Notes: generated from the sequence alone by a model not told the origin. Shown: positions 16,956-25,859, counted from the first letter of the stretch. The stretch: DNA of 64,000 nucleotides from Ruminococcus sp. YRD2003 (GCA_900109435.1 FNZT01000011.1:62001-126000), one strand, 5' to 3'. Numbers and translations: made by a program.

Positions 16956-18812
16956 TCATTTCCGCTTCAGCAGGAACAGCCGTCCGCTGTATGGCGGTAT
17001 GTCCATGTCAAGGTCGGCTCCCGTGCGGCTGAATATCGTCTCGCCGTGCGGTGTGTCGCCGCTGTAGAGCTGGTCGTCCGAATCGAGCAGCAGCTCGGCT
17101 TCGTACTCCTCGCCTATGGTGACGTAATAGTCGAACTGGTACCAGTCCGAGAAATTGAGCACCGCGAGGATATCGCCCTCCGCGCTCTTGCGGCGTATCG
17201 CGTAGACGCACCTGTCTGTGGATTCGCAGTCCTCCCACATAAAATTGGTGGGGTCGTAGTCGTAGTGGAGGGCGCTATAGGTGATGTAGATGCGGTTGAG
17301 CTCCCTGATATACTCGCGGAACGAGTCGTGCATCGGGTATTTCAGCATATCCCAGTCCTGCTCGCGCTTGACGTCCCACTCGCGGAGCTGTCCGAACTCG
17401 CTGCCCATAAAATCGAGCTTCTTGCCCGGGTGGGCTATCATGTACATATACAGAGCGCGTGCCTGCGGGAACTTCTCGTCGTACTGTCCGTTCATCTTTT
17501 GCAGTATCGTTGCCTTGCCGTGAACGACCTCGTCGTGAGAAAGCGGCAGTATATAGCGCTCGTTGTAGAAATACAGCATCGAGAACGTCAGCTTGTGGTA
17601 GTCACGGGTGCGGTACATCGGCGCACTTTGGAAGTATTCCAGTGTGTCGTGCATCCAGCCGAGGTCCCACTTGTAGTCGAAGCCGAGCCCGCCGTCAAAT
17701 ACGGGGGCTGCTACCTTCGGGTGCGAGGAGGAGTCCTCAGCCGCCAGTATCACCGACGGATGACGAGCCTTGAGCCCGCTGTTCATGTCCTTGAGAAGCT
17801 GTATCGCGTACCTGTTCTCGCCGAGATATTCGCGTCCGTTCCAGTATATCATATTGCGGACCGCGTCCATGCGCAAGCCGTCGAAGTGGTAGACAGAGAG
17901 CCAGTAATTCGCCGCCGACTGCAAAAACGAGCGCACCTCGCCCTTTGAATGCATGAAGTTGCGGCTCCCCCACTCGTTGTAGGCGGCTTCGTCGTCGGGA
18001 AATTCGTAAAGCCGTGTGCCGTCGTACTCCGTGAGGGCGTAGTGGTCTACTGCGAAGTGGACGGGGACGAAGTCCATGATGACACCTATGCCCTTTTTGT
18101 GGCAGACATCTACGAGCTCCATGAGCTCCTTCGGTGTGCCGTAGCGGGAGGTCGGGGCAAAAAAGCCTGTTATCTGGTAGCCCCATGACTCGTCGGAGGG
18201 GTGCTCCGCGAGGGGCATGAGCTCTATGTGAGTGTAGCCGTACTCGACTGCGTAATCGGAAATAATATCGGCAATTTCCGCGTAGCTGTACCAGTGCTCG
18301 GTCCCGCGTATCTCCTCTGCGGACATAGCCGATTCATCAAGCGGCGGGGTGCCGTTTTCGTGCGGGACAAAGCCCGGCTTGCGCCTCCATGAGCCGAGAT
18401 GCACCTCGTAGATGTTCAGCGGCTTGTCGCGGCAGTCGCTCCGCTGTGTGAGCCATTCGCCGTCCGAGAAGGTGTAGCCCTCTATGCTCCGTATCACTGA
18501 GCACGTGCCAGGGCGCACCTCCATGCCGTAGCCGTAGGGGTCGCAGTGGTCGATGAAATTGCCCTTTTTGTCGTATATCCTGTATTTGTAGCGCATACCC
18601 TCTTTTGCGTCGGGGCATAGGAGCTCGTAGAAGCGCCCGTCTTCTACGGGCTTCATCGGCTCGTCGGTCCAGTCGTTGAAGTCGCCGACTAACGCTACCT
18701 TGCCCGCGTTCGGAGCATAGGTGCGGAACAGCGTCCCCTGATTTGTCAGGTGAGCACCGAGGTACTCGTAGGCTTCAAAAGCATTGCCCTTGTAGAATCC
18801 GTAGATGTCCAT
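16956..18812 (-). CDS. glgB: 1,4-alpha-glucan (glycogen) branching enzyme
   Basis: The 618-residue cytoplasmic enzyme cuts alpha-1,4 chains and re-attaches them by alpha-1,6 bonds in glycogen synthesis. It has an N-terminal CBM48 domain (LVGDFNDWT), a GH13 barrel with WGYQITGFFAPTSRYGTP, the nucleophile region GLRMDAVRNM, the acid/base region LAAEDSS and LPLSHDEVVHGK, and a C-terminal beta domain. Length and motifs are typical of GH13_9. The start has AAGGAGT. No other glycogen genes are adjacent. It follows the peptide-binding lipoprotein gene by 34 bases, probably in one transcript, although the two have no obvious functional link. Confidence 0.95.
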   Translation of the reverse strand: MDIYGFYKGNAFEAYEYLGAHLTNQGTLFRTYAPNAGKVALVGDFNDWTDEPMKPVEDGRFYELLCPDAKEGMRYKYRIYDKKGNFIDHCDPYGYGMEVRPGTCSVIRSIEGYTFSDGEWLTQRSDCRDKPLNIYEVHLGSWRRKPGFVPHENGTPPLDESAMSAEEIRGTEHWYSYAEIADIISDYAVEYGYTHIELMPLAEHPSDESWGYQITGFFAPTSRYGTPKELMELVDVCHKKGIGVIMDFVPVHFAVDHYALTEYDGTRLYEFPDDEAAYNEWGSRNFMHSKGEVRSFLQSAANYWLSVYHFDGLRMDAVRNMIYWNGREYLGENRYAIQLLKDMNSGLKARHPSVILAAEDSSSHPKVAAPVFDGGLGFDYKWDLGWMHDTLEYFQSAPMYRTRDYHKLTFSMLYFYNERYILPLSHDEVVHGKATILQKMNGQYDEKFPQARALYMYMIAHPGKKLDFMGSEFGQLREWDVKREQDWDMLKYPMHDSFREYIRELNRIYITYSALHYDYDPTNFMWEDCESTDRCVYAIRRKSAEGDILAVLNFSDWYQFDYYVTIGEEYEAELLLDSDDQLYSGDTPHGETIFSRTGADLDMDIPPYSGRLFLLKRK

Positions 18813-18846
18813 GGTATGTCACACTCCTTACAGAATTACCGCTTCA

Positions 18847-20484
18847 TCAGCTGTAGTTCAGTGCGAGCCTGAAATCGACAGCCTCCGTGAACGGGTCATA
18901 ACAGATCTGCTCGTTGTCCTTGCTTGCTATGAGATATGACTTCTTATAGAATACGGGCACAAAGCCGTACTTCTCTATTATCCCGCGCTCTGCCGCTGTA
19001 TATGCCTCGACAAGGGCGTTCGTATCCGTGCAGTTCCTCAGCGGCGCTGTCAGCTCTGCCTCACCTGCGATATATTTAAGGCACGGCACGTCCTCGAACT
19101 GCGCTATAACGGACGCTCCGTAACAGAGCTCGCCCTTCAGCGGGTAGAGGGCTATGCTGTAGTCGCCGCTCTCTATACGTGAGCGATACTCCTCCTCCGT
19201 GACTTCGTCTATGCCGATATAGGTGCCGAATATGCTCTGCCAGTCCTGCGTGAGAACGTGCAGGGCTGCCGTATCCACTGTGCCTCCGCAGACGAGCACC
19301 TTCACGCCCTCAAGGCTCTCCGCGCCGACCTCGCTCCTGCCCTGCGAGAATGCCTCCTGCGCGGCGGAACTGTCGAAGAGGTCGAATGAGCGGTCGGAGA
19401 CAAGCTCGCGGTAGCTCCTGCCGCTGAGCCTTACTGCGGGCGGGATTATGCCGTATGCGGGCGTCAGGTCGCTGTCGAGGTCTTTTGCGAGCTTTTCGCG
19501 GTCGACTGCGAGAGCAAGCGCTCTGCGCATATTTTCGTTAGAGAAGTATTTATCGTCGGGGTTGAATATCAGTCCGAGAGTGGTCGCACTCGTCCCCTCG
19601 ACGATGTACTTCTTCGGGTTGTAGGGATTGCGGTTCCGTGTCGTGAAGCACTCCGTATCCTCGGACTTGAACACCTTGCGGATATCCTCCTCGCTGCGCT
19701 CTATGCTGAAGCTGAGCAGTGAGGGACAGATGTCGTAGGTTTCGCTCCAGTCAGCGTCGTTGCGCTTCATATAGAGAATGTTGTTCTTGCCGTAGGGGTC
19801 GTAGAACCACTGGCGCACAAAGAACGCGCCGTTTGACATCACCGACCTGTCGTCGAGCCCGTAGCGCCCCTTCGTGGAATCGAAAAACTCCTCGTTGCAG
19901 GGATATGCTGCGGGTGTGCTCATAAGGTACAGGAATTCGGCGTTCGGCTCCTCAAGCACTACCACGAGAGTGCTGTCGTCGGGGGCATATATCTCAGCCT
20001 TTTCAGGCTCGAGCAGACCGCGCTCTATGAGCTTCGCGCCCTTTATGCAGGAGAAATCCTTGGCATAGGGCGACTTCATCTTCGGGTCGAGCACCCGCCT
20101 GAGCGCGAAAACGTAGTCCTTCGCCGTAACAGGGAAATACTCGTCCTCCTCGATGACGTCGTCGTCATTCGTATCGTAGAACCACACGTTGTCACCGCGG
20201 AGCGTGAACGTGTATGCCGTTCCGTCTGTCGAGACGGAATAGCTCTCGGCATTGCACGCGACGATATTTCCGCCCGCGTCAACGCTCATAAGCCCGCTGT
20301 ACAGGTTCTTTATCACCGTATTTGAGGACGGGTCGTCAGCGAACTGGGGGTCGAGGCTCTCGGGATTTCCGCAAAGCACTGCCTTGTACTGGTGCCCCGT
20401 ACCGCTGCCCTTATCCTCATTTCCGCAGCCCGTCAGGAGGGCTGCCGCTATCATTACGCTTGCGAAAAGCGGTGTTTTTTTCAC
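18847..20484 (-). CDS. Oligopeptide/nickel-type ABC solute-binding lipoprotein (SBP family 5)
   Basis: The product is about 545 residues, with a lipoprotein signal (KKTPLFASVMIAAALLTGCGN, lipobox LLTGC) and a family 5 solute-binding fold. The family pattern includes NPESLDPQFADDPSSNTVIK at the N-terminus, YTFTLRGDNVWFYD, and NMRRALALAVDREKL. I chose GTG at 20484 because CGGAG lies seven bases upstream and the signal peptide then starts correctly. No permease or ATPase gene is adjacent, so it either uses a system encoded elsewhere or is a stand-alone sensor. Peptides are the usual ligands, but the substrate is not deducible here. It is followed by glgB. Confidence 0.9.
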   Translation of the reverse strand: MKKTPLFASVMIAAALLTGCGNEDKGSGTGHQYKAVLCGNPESLDPQFADDPSSNTVIKNLYSGLMSVDAGGNIVACNAESYSVSTDGTAYTFTLRGDNVWFYDTNDDDVIEEDEYFPVTAKDYVFALRRVLDPKMKSPYAKDFSCIKGAKLIERGLLEPEKAEIYAPDDSTLVVVLEEPNAEFLYLMSTPAAYPCNEEFFDSTKGRYGLDDRSVMSNGAFFVRQWFYDPYGKNNILYMKRNDADWSETYDICPSLLSFSIERSEEDIRKVFKSEDTECFTTRNRNPYNPKKYIVEGTSATTLGLIFNPDDKYFSNENMRRALALAVDREKLAKDLDSDLTPAYGIIPPAVRLSGRSYRELVSDRSFDLFDSSAAQEAFSQGRSEVGAESLEGVKVLVCGGTVDTAALHVLTQDWQSIFGTYIGIDEVTEEEYRSRIESGDYSIALYPLKGELCYGASVIAQFEDVPCLKYIAGEAELTAPLRNCTDTNALVEAYTAAERGIIEKYGFVPVFYKKSYLIASKDNEQICYDPFTEAVDFRLALNYS

Positions 20485-20577
20485 AATTATCTCCGTTCCG
20501 CCGCCAAAACACACCATCGGACCTCCGCGGCAGGAGCTCCGCAAAAAGATATAATCAAAACATAGTCAGATACTTTT

Positions 20578-20657
20578 CCCCCGCCGACAGGACAGTCGGC
20601 GGGGGAAGCATTTTCACAGCACCGCTCAATGACCGCCTGACGGCTCGGGCGGTGCTG
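20578..20657. other. Two strong hairpins downstream of the VanY-like gene
   Basis: CCCCCGCCGAC pairs with GTCGGCGGGGG (20578-20605) and CAGCACCGC pairs with GCGGTGCTG (20617-20657, with an inner CCGCC/GGCGG stem). On the minus strand neither is followed by a U-run, so I do not call them intrinsic terminators. They may stabilise the 3' end of the upstream mRNA. The rest of this gap (20485-20577) shows no clear promoter. Confidence 0.5.
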
Positions 20658-20660
20658 CCT

Positions 20661-21704
20661 TTATTTCTTTACAGTTACTATAAATCCGTCACAATTATTG
20701 CCCGATACTGTGTATGCTTTGTCCTTCGGGACTGTGACGTCGGTGTCGCCTTCCTCGGAGGCGGGCACGTAGTATATCAGGCTGACCTCGCCGTCAACTG
20801 CTACAGTCAGCGGGTCATCCTTAGTATGTTCCTTTACCTCTGCAATATACTCCTCGAGACACAAGCCGTTGTCATGCATATATGTCGCGTGAGGTGCGCC
20901 TACATATCTGTAGGTGTACGTCCTCGCCTTTTCGCCCGTGACCTCGTCCTTGCCCTCGGGATATCTCACGATGAAGCCGTACTTGCAGGCGTTGTCCGCA
21001 AACCATTCAACATCGCCCTCTGCCTTGAAATATGGCGTCGTGCCGTCGTCGTTCATGCGGAACATATCAAAGGTGCGTCCTGTATGATAATCGCAGTGAC
21101 CTGCCTCGAACGTGCCCGACTTGCCGCTGTTGTGGCGATCGACCTGTTCCTGATACGTTCTGTAGCCGTCCTGCACGAATATGTTCGTTGTTTCAAGTGA
21201 CTGTGACTTCGCAAACGCTTCCATCATCTCGTTGAGCTTTGTCAGCGCCATGCTGTCGAGCTTTGTTACGTAGTCGCCGTTTGAGTAGTAGTCGTTCCTG
21301 TTCTGTACAACACTGTACAGCTCGACATCGCCTTCGATGAACTTGTACTCATGGTCGGCATTTACAAGTATGAGGTTGCCCATGAATATCTCGTCGTGGG
21401 TGTGAGTCTCGGCAGTGAAGCCGTCGTCGAGCGGCTTTGCCTCCCCCTCAGTTGTAGCCTTCGTAGTGTCCTCCTTGCCGCTGTCCTTGCTCGTCTGCTC
21501 GTTTTCGGGCTCAGTGGTCGGTTCGGAGCTGCTCGTCTTAGGCTTGGGCTGCGGCTTTTCAGGCTTTTCTCCCTTGCCTGTCACAGCAAGCACGCATGAG
21601 GTCATCAGCACAATGACGATAGTCAGAATGAGAGCCATTATAACGATACGGTCATATCTGACGCGGTATCTTCTGCGCTGTCTGCGTCTTTCTCCCTTGT
21701 TCAT
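20661..21704 (-). CDS. Membrane-anchored VanY/M15-like peptidase, possibly altered zinc site
   Basis: The product is about 347 residues: a strongly basic cytoplasmic start (KGERRRQRRRYRVRYDR), one membrane helix (RIVIMALILTIVIVLM), a Lys/Pro/Thr/Glu linker, then a D-alanyl-D-alanine carboxypeptidase-like domain. The first M15 motif is present (FEAGHCDYHTGRTFDMF, with His and Asp ligands), as are VQDGYRTYQEQ and GDVEWFADNACKYGF. The last zinc ligand normally sits in an ExxWH motif before RYVG; here the sequence is TYTYRYVGAPHA, so the His is missing there and only the later APHA His could replace it. I chose the ATG at 21704 because AAGGAG precedes it. A cell-wall peptide-trimming role is probable; activity is uncertain. 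Confidence 0.82.
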   Translation of the reverse strand: MNKGERRRQRRRYRVRYDRIVIMALILTIVIVLMTSCVLAVTGKGEKPEKPQPKPKTSSSEPTTEPENEQTSKDSGKEDTTKATTEGEAKPLDDGFTAETHTHDEIFMGNLILVNADHEYKFIEGDVELYSVVQNRNDYYSNGDYVTKLDSMALTKLNEMMEAFAKSQSLETTNIFVQDGYRTYQEQVDRHNSGKSGTFEAGHCDYHTGRTFDMFRMNDDGTTPYFKAEGDVEWFADNACKYGFIVRYPEGKDEVTGEKARTYTYRYVGAPHATYMHDNGLCLEEYIAEVKEHTKDDPLTVAVDGEVSLIYYVPASEEGDTDVTVPKDKAYTVSGNNCDGFIVTVKK

Positions 21705-21790
21705 ATTCTGTTTTCTCCTTATCTTTCTGATTTTTTCTTTATTTATGTCGAAAGATTCTTTTGTTGCCGCGCGATATCTGCGCACTTTAC

Positions 21791-21819
21791 ATTATAGCAT
21801 AGATGTCATTGGTTGTAAA
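21791..21819 (-). promoter_or_regulatory. Promoter of the VanY-like gene
   Basis: On the minus strand TTTACA (21819-21814), a 17-base spacer and TATAAT (21796-21791), about 85 bases before the start codon. Confidence 0.75.
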
Positions 21820-21877
21820 TAGCTTTTTTCCTGTTTCTGTATTTTTTTTCGGGACACACTACGCAGATTTAACATTG

Positions 21878-21903
21878 TGTAGGGGCGAGTTCCGCTCGCC
21901 CGC
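21878..21903. repeat. Single hairpin repeat (TGTAGGGG family)
   Basis: TGTAGGGGCGAG-TTCCG-CTCGCCCG lies between the AraC gene and the VanY-like gene promoter. It is nearly identical to the copy at 16812-16836 and to the complement at 11469-11494 and 35455-35480. Confidence 0.85.
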
Positions 21904-21932
21904 GAATATGCCTGTAATGGACGCACTACAGC

Positions 21933-22757
21933 TCACCCGTCCGCGCCGTCGTCCGTGAACGCTGCTGCCGCTTTCAGGGCGGCGCGTCTGCGGAACTCCG
22001 TCGGTGTGCAGCCGCGGTGCTGCTTGAACTGGCGCATGAAGTAGGAGTCGCTGTCGTAGCCGCACTGCTCTGCGACCTCGTAGACGGTCAGCTCCGTTTC
22101 GGAGAGCAGCTCCTCTGCATAAACAAGGCGGCTCTCTATCACGTCCTGTAGAAACGTTACCCCGAATGCCGAAAGGTAGACCCGATGGAAATACGTTCTG
22201 CTGATGTCGAGCTCCGTGCAGAGCTCGTCTACCGACCACGGGCGCATCGGGTCGTCGTATATCTCCTCGCGCAGTGCCTTGAAACGATGATACATCGGCA
22301 CGTCGCGCGCGGGCTGCGGCGCCGCCTCCGTGCTGCACATATCTCCCATACAAATGAGTATCATGCGCATGGAAAGCTCCATAAACTCGCCGTTGCGCCT
22401 GCCGCTGATGCCGCTCCTCACCTTCATGCTCTTGATAAGCGAGGCGATGACGAAGTCATCGGCAAGTTCTACGGGTACGTCAAACGGGATATTCATCGAA
22501 GCCGCATACTGCTTATCTGCTGTCGAGGGCTTGAACATGACGACGTCGTACTTCATGGTCTTGCCGTCCTGCGGACGGAAGTACCGCCGTTTGCCGCCCG
22601 TGAACAGCACCGCGGAGCTGCCTGCGCACTGCTTCTCGCTGCCGCCGAGATTGAACACTATCGGTGTGCGGAATAGGTAGAGACAGTAGTCGTCGGACAT
22701 CTCGCCGTATACCGTGCCTGTCCGCCTGCACCCGAGCACTATCTTGGTGACTTTCAT
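21933..22757 (-). CDS. AraC-family transcriptional regulator
   Basis: The product is about 274 residues. An N-terminal cupin-like sensor region (about 1-150) is followed by a double HTH domain at the C-terminus: VDELCTELDISRTYFHRVYL, then VYEVAEQCGYDSDSYFMRQF with the usual CTPTEFRRRA end. I chose the ATG at 22757 because AAAGGAGG precedes it; a longer upstream reading has none. The target genes are not evident: the VanY-like gene downstream has its own promoter and is the nearest candidate. A GC-rich hairpin repeat, not a terminator, follows. Confidence 0.9.
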   Translation of the reverse strand: MKVTKIVLGCRRTGTVYGEMSDDYCLYLFRTPIVFNLGGSEKQCAGSSAVLFTGGKRRYFRPQDGKTMKYDVVMFKPSTADKQYAASMNIPFDVPVELADDFVIASLIKSMKVRSGISGRRNGEFMELSMRMILICMGDMCSTEAAPQPARDVPMYHRFKALREEIYDDPMRPWSVDELCTELDISRTYFHRVYLSAFGVTFLQDVIESRLVYAEELLSETELTVYEVAEQCGYDSDSYFMRQFKQHRGCTPTEFRRRAALKAAAAFTDDGADG

Positions 22758-22797
22758 ACTGCCTCCTTTGCTGGTTCTTTGGATTAGATATGTTTTT

Positions 22798-22822
22798 TGT
22801 AGGGGTGCCCTTCGGGCGTCCG
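22798..22822. repeat. Single hairpin repeat (TGTAGGGG family, variant)
   Basis: TGTAGGGGTGCCC-TTC-GGGCGTCCGC keeps the border box but has arms different from the other copies. Confidence 0.7.
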
Positions 22823-22889
22823 CTGACAAACGGCTCTGCTATCGCGCGCGGAATAATTACGCGGACTCATCAACTGCGGACTTCCACAA

Positions 22890-23079
22890 GGGGAGGCTCT
22901 CTCTTGCAGAGCCTCCCCTCTTCAAAAACAGTCCACCGGACTGTTTTTGAATTCATCCCCTTGCAGAGCGCCCTTCGGTTTTATTTCGCCGCTCTATAAA
23001 ACTATAAGCGGCGACCAGAGACGCTGTCTCCGGACTCTGCAAGCCTTTGGAAAGGCTTGAGCGAAACTTTCGGTTTCGC
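22890..23079. repeat. Chain of palindromes between the transketolase and AraC genes
   Basis: Five strong inverted repeats follow one another. They are 22890-22918 (GGGGAGGCTCT/AGAGCCTCCCC), 22921-22951 (TTCAAAAACAGTCC/GGACTGTTTTTGAA), 22988-23012 (GCCGCT and TATA arms), 23040-23059 (CAAGCCTTT/AAAGGCTTG) and 23061-23079 (GCGAAAC/GTTTCGC). There is no ORF with a ribosome site. The 430-base gap otherwise holds only the 22798 repeat and the transketolase terminator. It may be a mosaic of several palindromic repeats or a structured RNA. Confidence 0.65.
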
Positions 23080-23140
23080 GCGTCAGTCTTTTCAAATCGG
23101 TGGATACCTCCGCGCCCCCATAATTACGCATTACGAATTA

Positions 23141-23182
23141 AAAGGGGGACGCCCTGTAATCGTATTATAGAACGTCCCCTTT
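23141..23182 (-). terminator. Terminator of the transketolase transcript
   Basis: On the minus strand AAAGGGGACG pairs with CGTCCCCCTTT, followed by TTTAATT, starting six bases after the stop codon. The loop is long (about 20 bases). Confidence 0.6.
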
Positions 23183-23187
23183 AATAA

Positions 23188-24138
23188 TTATTTCTTCAGC
23201 TTGACTGCTTCCTTTGCCTTTGCGGCGATGTTGTCCGCCGACAGACCGAACTCCTTGAGGAGGTCAACTGCGGGTCCCGAGTGACCGAACTCGTCGTTCA
23301 CGCCTATCTTCACTACAGGCACGGGGCAGCATTCCGTAACTGCCTCGGCTACTGCTGAGCCGAGTCCGCCGATGATGCTGTGCTCCTCGGCTGTCACAAT
23401 AACTCCCGTCTCCTTCGCACACTTGCAGATGAGCTCCCTGTCAAGGGGTTTTATCGTGTGGATATTGACAACGCGCGCGGAAATGCCGTCAGCTGCGAGA
23501 GCCTCCGCCGCCTGCATCGCCTCGTTGACCATAAGTCCCGTTGCAACGATGGTAACGTCACTTCCGTCCTTCATGACAACGCCCTTGCCAAGCTCGAACT
23601 TGTAGGTCGCTGCGTCGTTGATAACGGGCACTGCGAGACGTCCGAACCGCATATACACGGGTCCGTTGAAGTCGAGCGCCGCCTTTACAGCCGCTCTTGC
23701 CTCTACGTCGTCGCAGGGATTGATTATCGTCATGCCAGGGATAGTACGCATGAGCGCGATATCCTCGTTGCACTGGTGGGTAGCGCCGTCCTCGCCGACG
23801 GATATGCCCGCGTGAGTTGCGCCTATCTTAACATTGAGGTGGGGGTAGCCGATGGAATTGCGGACTATTTCAAATGCGCGTCCTGCCGCAAACATCGCAA
23901 ATGTGGATGCGAACGGTATCTTTCCGCAGGATGCGAGTCCCGCGGCAACTCCCATCATATTAGCCTCCGCGATGCCGCAGTCAAAGAAACGGTCGGGGTA
24001 AGCCTTCTTGAATATGCCTGTCTTGGTTGCGGCTGCAAGGTCTGCGTCGAGGACTACGAGCTGCGGGTACTCCTCTGCGAGGTCTCTGAGCGCCTCGCCG
24101 TAGCTCTCTCTGGTAGCTTTTTTGATAACATCTGCCAT
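23188..24138 (-). CDS. Transketolase, C-terminal subunit
   Basis: The 316-residue protein holds the pyrimidine-binding and C-terminal domains of transketolase (AEEYPQLVVLDADL, then FDCGIAEANMMGVAAGLA, whose Glu activates thiamine diphosphate, and the GVNDEFGHSGPAVDLL end). With the N-terminal subunit it forms the split transketolase common in Clostridia and Archaea, which moves two-carbon units in the non-oxidative pentose phosphate pathway. The gene starts four bases after the N-terminal subunit stop, so the pair is translated together. It ends the long minus-strand block and is followed by a terminator. DXS-like proteins share the fold but not the split layout. Confidence 0.94.
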   Translation of the reverse strand: MADVIKKATRESYGEALRDLAEEYPQLVVLDADLAAATKTGIFKKAYPDRFFDCGIAEANMMGVAAGLASCGKIPFASTFAMFAAGRAFEIVRNSIGYPHLNVKIGATHAGISVGEDGATHQCNEDIALMRTIPGMTIINPCDDVEARAAVKAALDFNGPVYMRFGRLAVPVINDAATYKFELGKGVVMKDGSDVTIVATGLMVNEAMQAAEALAADGISARVVNIHTIKPLDRELICKCAKETGVIVTAEEHSIIGGLGSAVAEAVTECCPVPVVKIGVNDEFGHSGPAVDLLKEFGLSADNIAAKAKEAVKLKK

Positions 24139-24142
24139 TGTC

Positions 24143-24982
24143 TTAGTCCTCCAATCCCTTTAACTGCGCGCTGAGCTCCGACATTGCCTGCTCGTACTGC
24201 TCCTTGTTGGGAGCTGTGCCGTGCCAGCCGACCTGATTTTCCATGAAAGAAACGCCCTTGCCCTTTGTGGACTTCTGCACGATGACTACGGGCTTTCCCG
24301 TTACCGCATCTGCCTCGCTGAATGCGCGGTCGATGTCGTCGAAGTCGTGGGCGTCCATTGTTATGACGTGCCAGCCGAATGCCGCAAATTTGTCGGTGAT
24401 AGGCTCGGGCGAGCATACCTCGCTGATAGGTCCGTCTATCTGCAAGCCGTTGTTGTCAACTACGGCAACGAGGTTGTCGAGCTTCTTGTGTGCCGCGAAC
24501 ATCGCTGCCTCCCATACCTGCCCTTCCTCTATCTCGCCGTCGCCGAGGATAGTGTAGACCTTGTAGGACTTGCCGTCAAGCTTGCCTGCAAGTGCCATTC
24601 CGCAAGCCGCCGAGATGCCCTGTCCGAGCGAGCCGCTCGACATATCAACGCCCGGGATATGGATGCAGGGGTGTCCCTGTAAGAGCGCACCGATGTGACG
24701 GAGAGACTTTATCTCCTCCTCGGGGAAGTAGCCCTTGAGCGCAAGTACGGAGTACAGCGCGGGGGCTGTGTGTCCCTTGGAGAGCACGAAGCGGTCTCTG
24801 TCGGGGGACTCGGGGGCCTTGGGGTCAATGTTCATCTTCACGTTGTAGAGATAGGTCAGTGTGTCGCATATCGAGAGCGAGCCGCCCGGATGTCCCGACT
24901 TCGCGTTATATGTGCCCTCGATAACGCCCATTCTCGCCTTGCAGGCGAATTTCTGCAATTCCTTTTTCTTAGATGCGTCCAT
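24143..24982 (-). CDS. Transketolase, N-terminal subunit
   Basis: The 279-residue protein is the thiamine-diphosphate-binding half. The GDG...NN motif is visible (LGDGEIEEGQVWEAAMFAAH, then VVDNNGLQ), as are GHPGGSLSICDTLTYLY and the His in SKGHTAPALY. It lacks the domains found in the following gene, with which it forms one enzyme. The ATG has CGGAGG. Only 31 bases separate it from the HAD phosphatase gene upstream, so it is probably read through from the rluD-lspA operon. Confidence 0.94.
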   Translation of the reverse strand: MDASKKKELQKFACKARMGVIEGTYNAKSGHPGGSLSICDTLTYLYNVKMNIDPKAPESPDRDRFVLSKGHTAPALYSVLALKGYFPEEEIKSLRHIGALLQGHPCIHIPGVDMSSGSLGQGISAACGMALAGKLDGKSYKVYTILGDGEIEEGQVWEAAMFAAHKKLDNLVAVVDNNGLQIDGPISEVCSPEPITDKFAAFGWHVITMDAHDFDDIDRAFSEADAVTGKPVVIVQKSTKGKGVSFMENQVGWHGTAPNKEQYEQAMSELSAQLKGLED

Positions 24983-25013
24983 AATTACCTCCGTTTATTA
25001 TTCTGCCGACCGC

Positions 25014-25859
25014 TCACGCAAGTCCGCATTTATTTATGATGATGTCGATAAGCTCCGCTACAGCTCCCTCGTCATTGGTGCGGGTCAGTACCAAGTCCGC
25101 AGCCGCCTTGACGCAGTCCTCAGCGTTGGCGGGACAAGCTCCGAAGTCCGCTGCCTGTACCATTTCGAGGTCGTTGTCGAAGTCGCCTATCGAGACGAAT
25201 GTGAAGTCACTGAAGCCGTCAAGCTTCCTGTACTCCGTAAGAGCCGAGCCCTTGCTCACTCCGAGCGGGAGCATTTCGAGGAAAATGTCCGCCGAGCGCA
25301 CAAAGTCCGCCTTCTTGTCGAAGCCGAGCTGACGCGTGAGAACCTCCATATGCGGGACGTCCTCGGGTGCGAGCGAAAACAGCACCTTCAGCCAGCCGCC
25401 CTCCGCGATGTCGGGGAGTTCGACGTACTCGGGGACTATATTGCACAGCCGCGTGTGGAGCTGTTGGTACTCGGTGTTGCTGAATACGTATGTGCCGTCC
25501 GCACGGAGCACCTCTCCGCCCGCCTCGGGCATAGCCTCGAGCAGGCGTATCGCCATTTCCCTGCACTCGGGCGGGAGCGGATGAGTGTAGAGCGTCTCGC
25601 CGCGCACGAAATCGTGTATCGCCGCGCCGTTGTACATGATGACGGGCGAGCGAAGGTCGAGCACTTTCAGGAACTGCTCGAACGACTGTATCGTCCGCCC
25701 CGTCGCGACGGTGAACCGCCCTCCGAGAGCTGTGAACCGCCCGATAGCGGCGCGGTCGGTGTCGCTTATCTCCTTTTTGGAGTTGAGCAGCGTGCCGTCC
25801 ATATCGCTGAGCAGTATCACCTTTGATATATCTTCAAACAAATTATCACATCTTTTCAA
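25014..25859 (-). CDS. Cof-type HAD hydrolase (sugar- or cofactor-phosphatase)
   Basis: The 281-residue protein has the HAD nucleophile motif DMDGTLLNS near the N-terminus, VATGRTIQSFEQFL (motif II), Lys in GVSKGSAL (motif III) and IGDFDNDLEMV (motif IV), with a type IIB cap between motifs II and III. Such enzymes dephosphorylate sugar phosphates, pyridoxal phosphate or flavin nucleotides; the substrate cannot be read from sequence. The start is uncertain: TTG at 25859 overlaps the end of the pseudouridine synthase gene by 14 bases and lacks a strong ribosome site; a later TTG or GTG is possible. Confidence 0.87.
   Translation of the reverse strand: MKRCDNLFEDISKVILLSDMDGTLLNSKKEISDTDRAAIGRFTALGGRFTVATGRTIQSFEQFLKVLDLRSPVIMYNGAAIHDFVRGETLYTHPLPPECREMAIRLLEAMPEAGGEVLRADGTYVFSNTEYQQLHTRLCNIVPEYVELPDIAEGGWLKVLFSLAPEDVPHMEVLTRQLGFDKKADFVRSADIFLEMLPLGVSKGSALTEYRKLDGFSDFTFVSIGDFDNDLEMVQAADFGACPANAEDCVKAAADLVLTRTNDEGAVAELIDIIINKCGLA

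Noticed and set aside
20578..20605. Strong GC hairpin as terminator of the VanY-like gene
   Set aside because: It is followed by A residues rather than a U-run on the minus strand, so it is not a standard intrinsic terminator.
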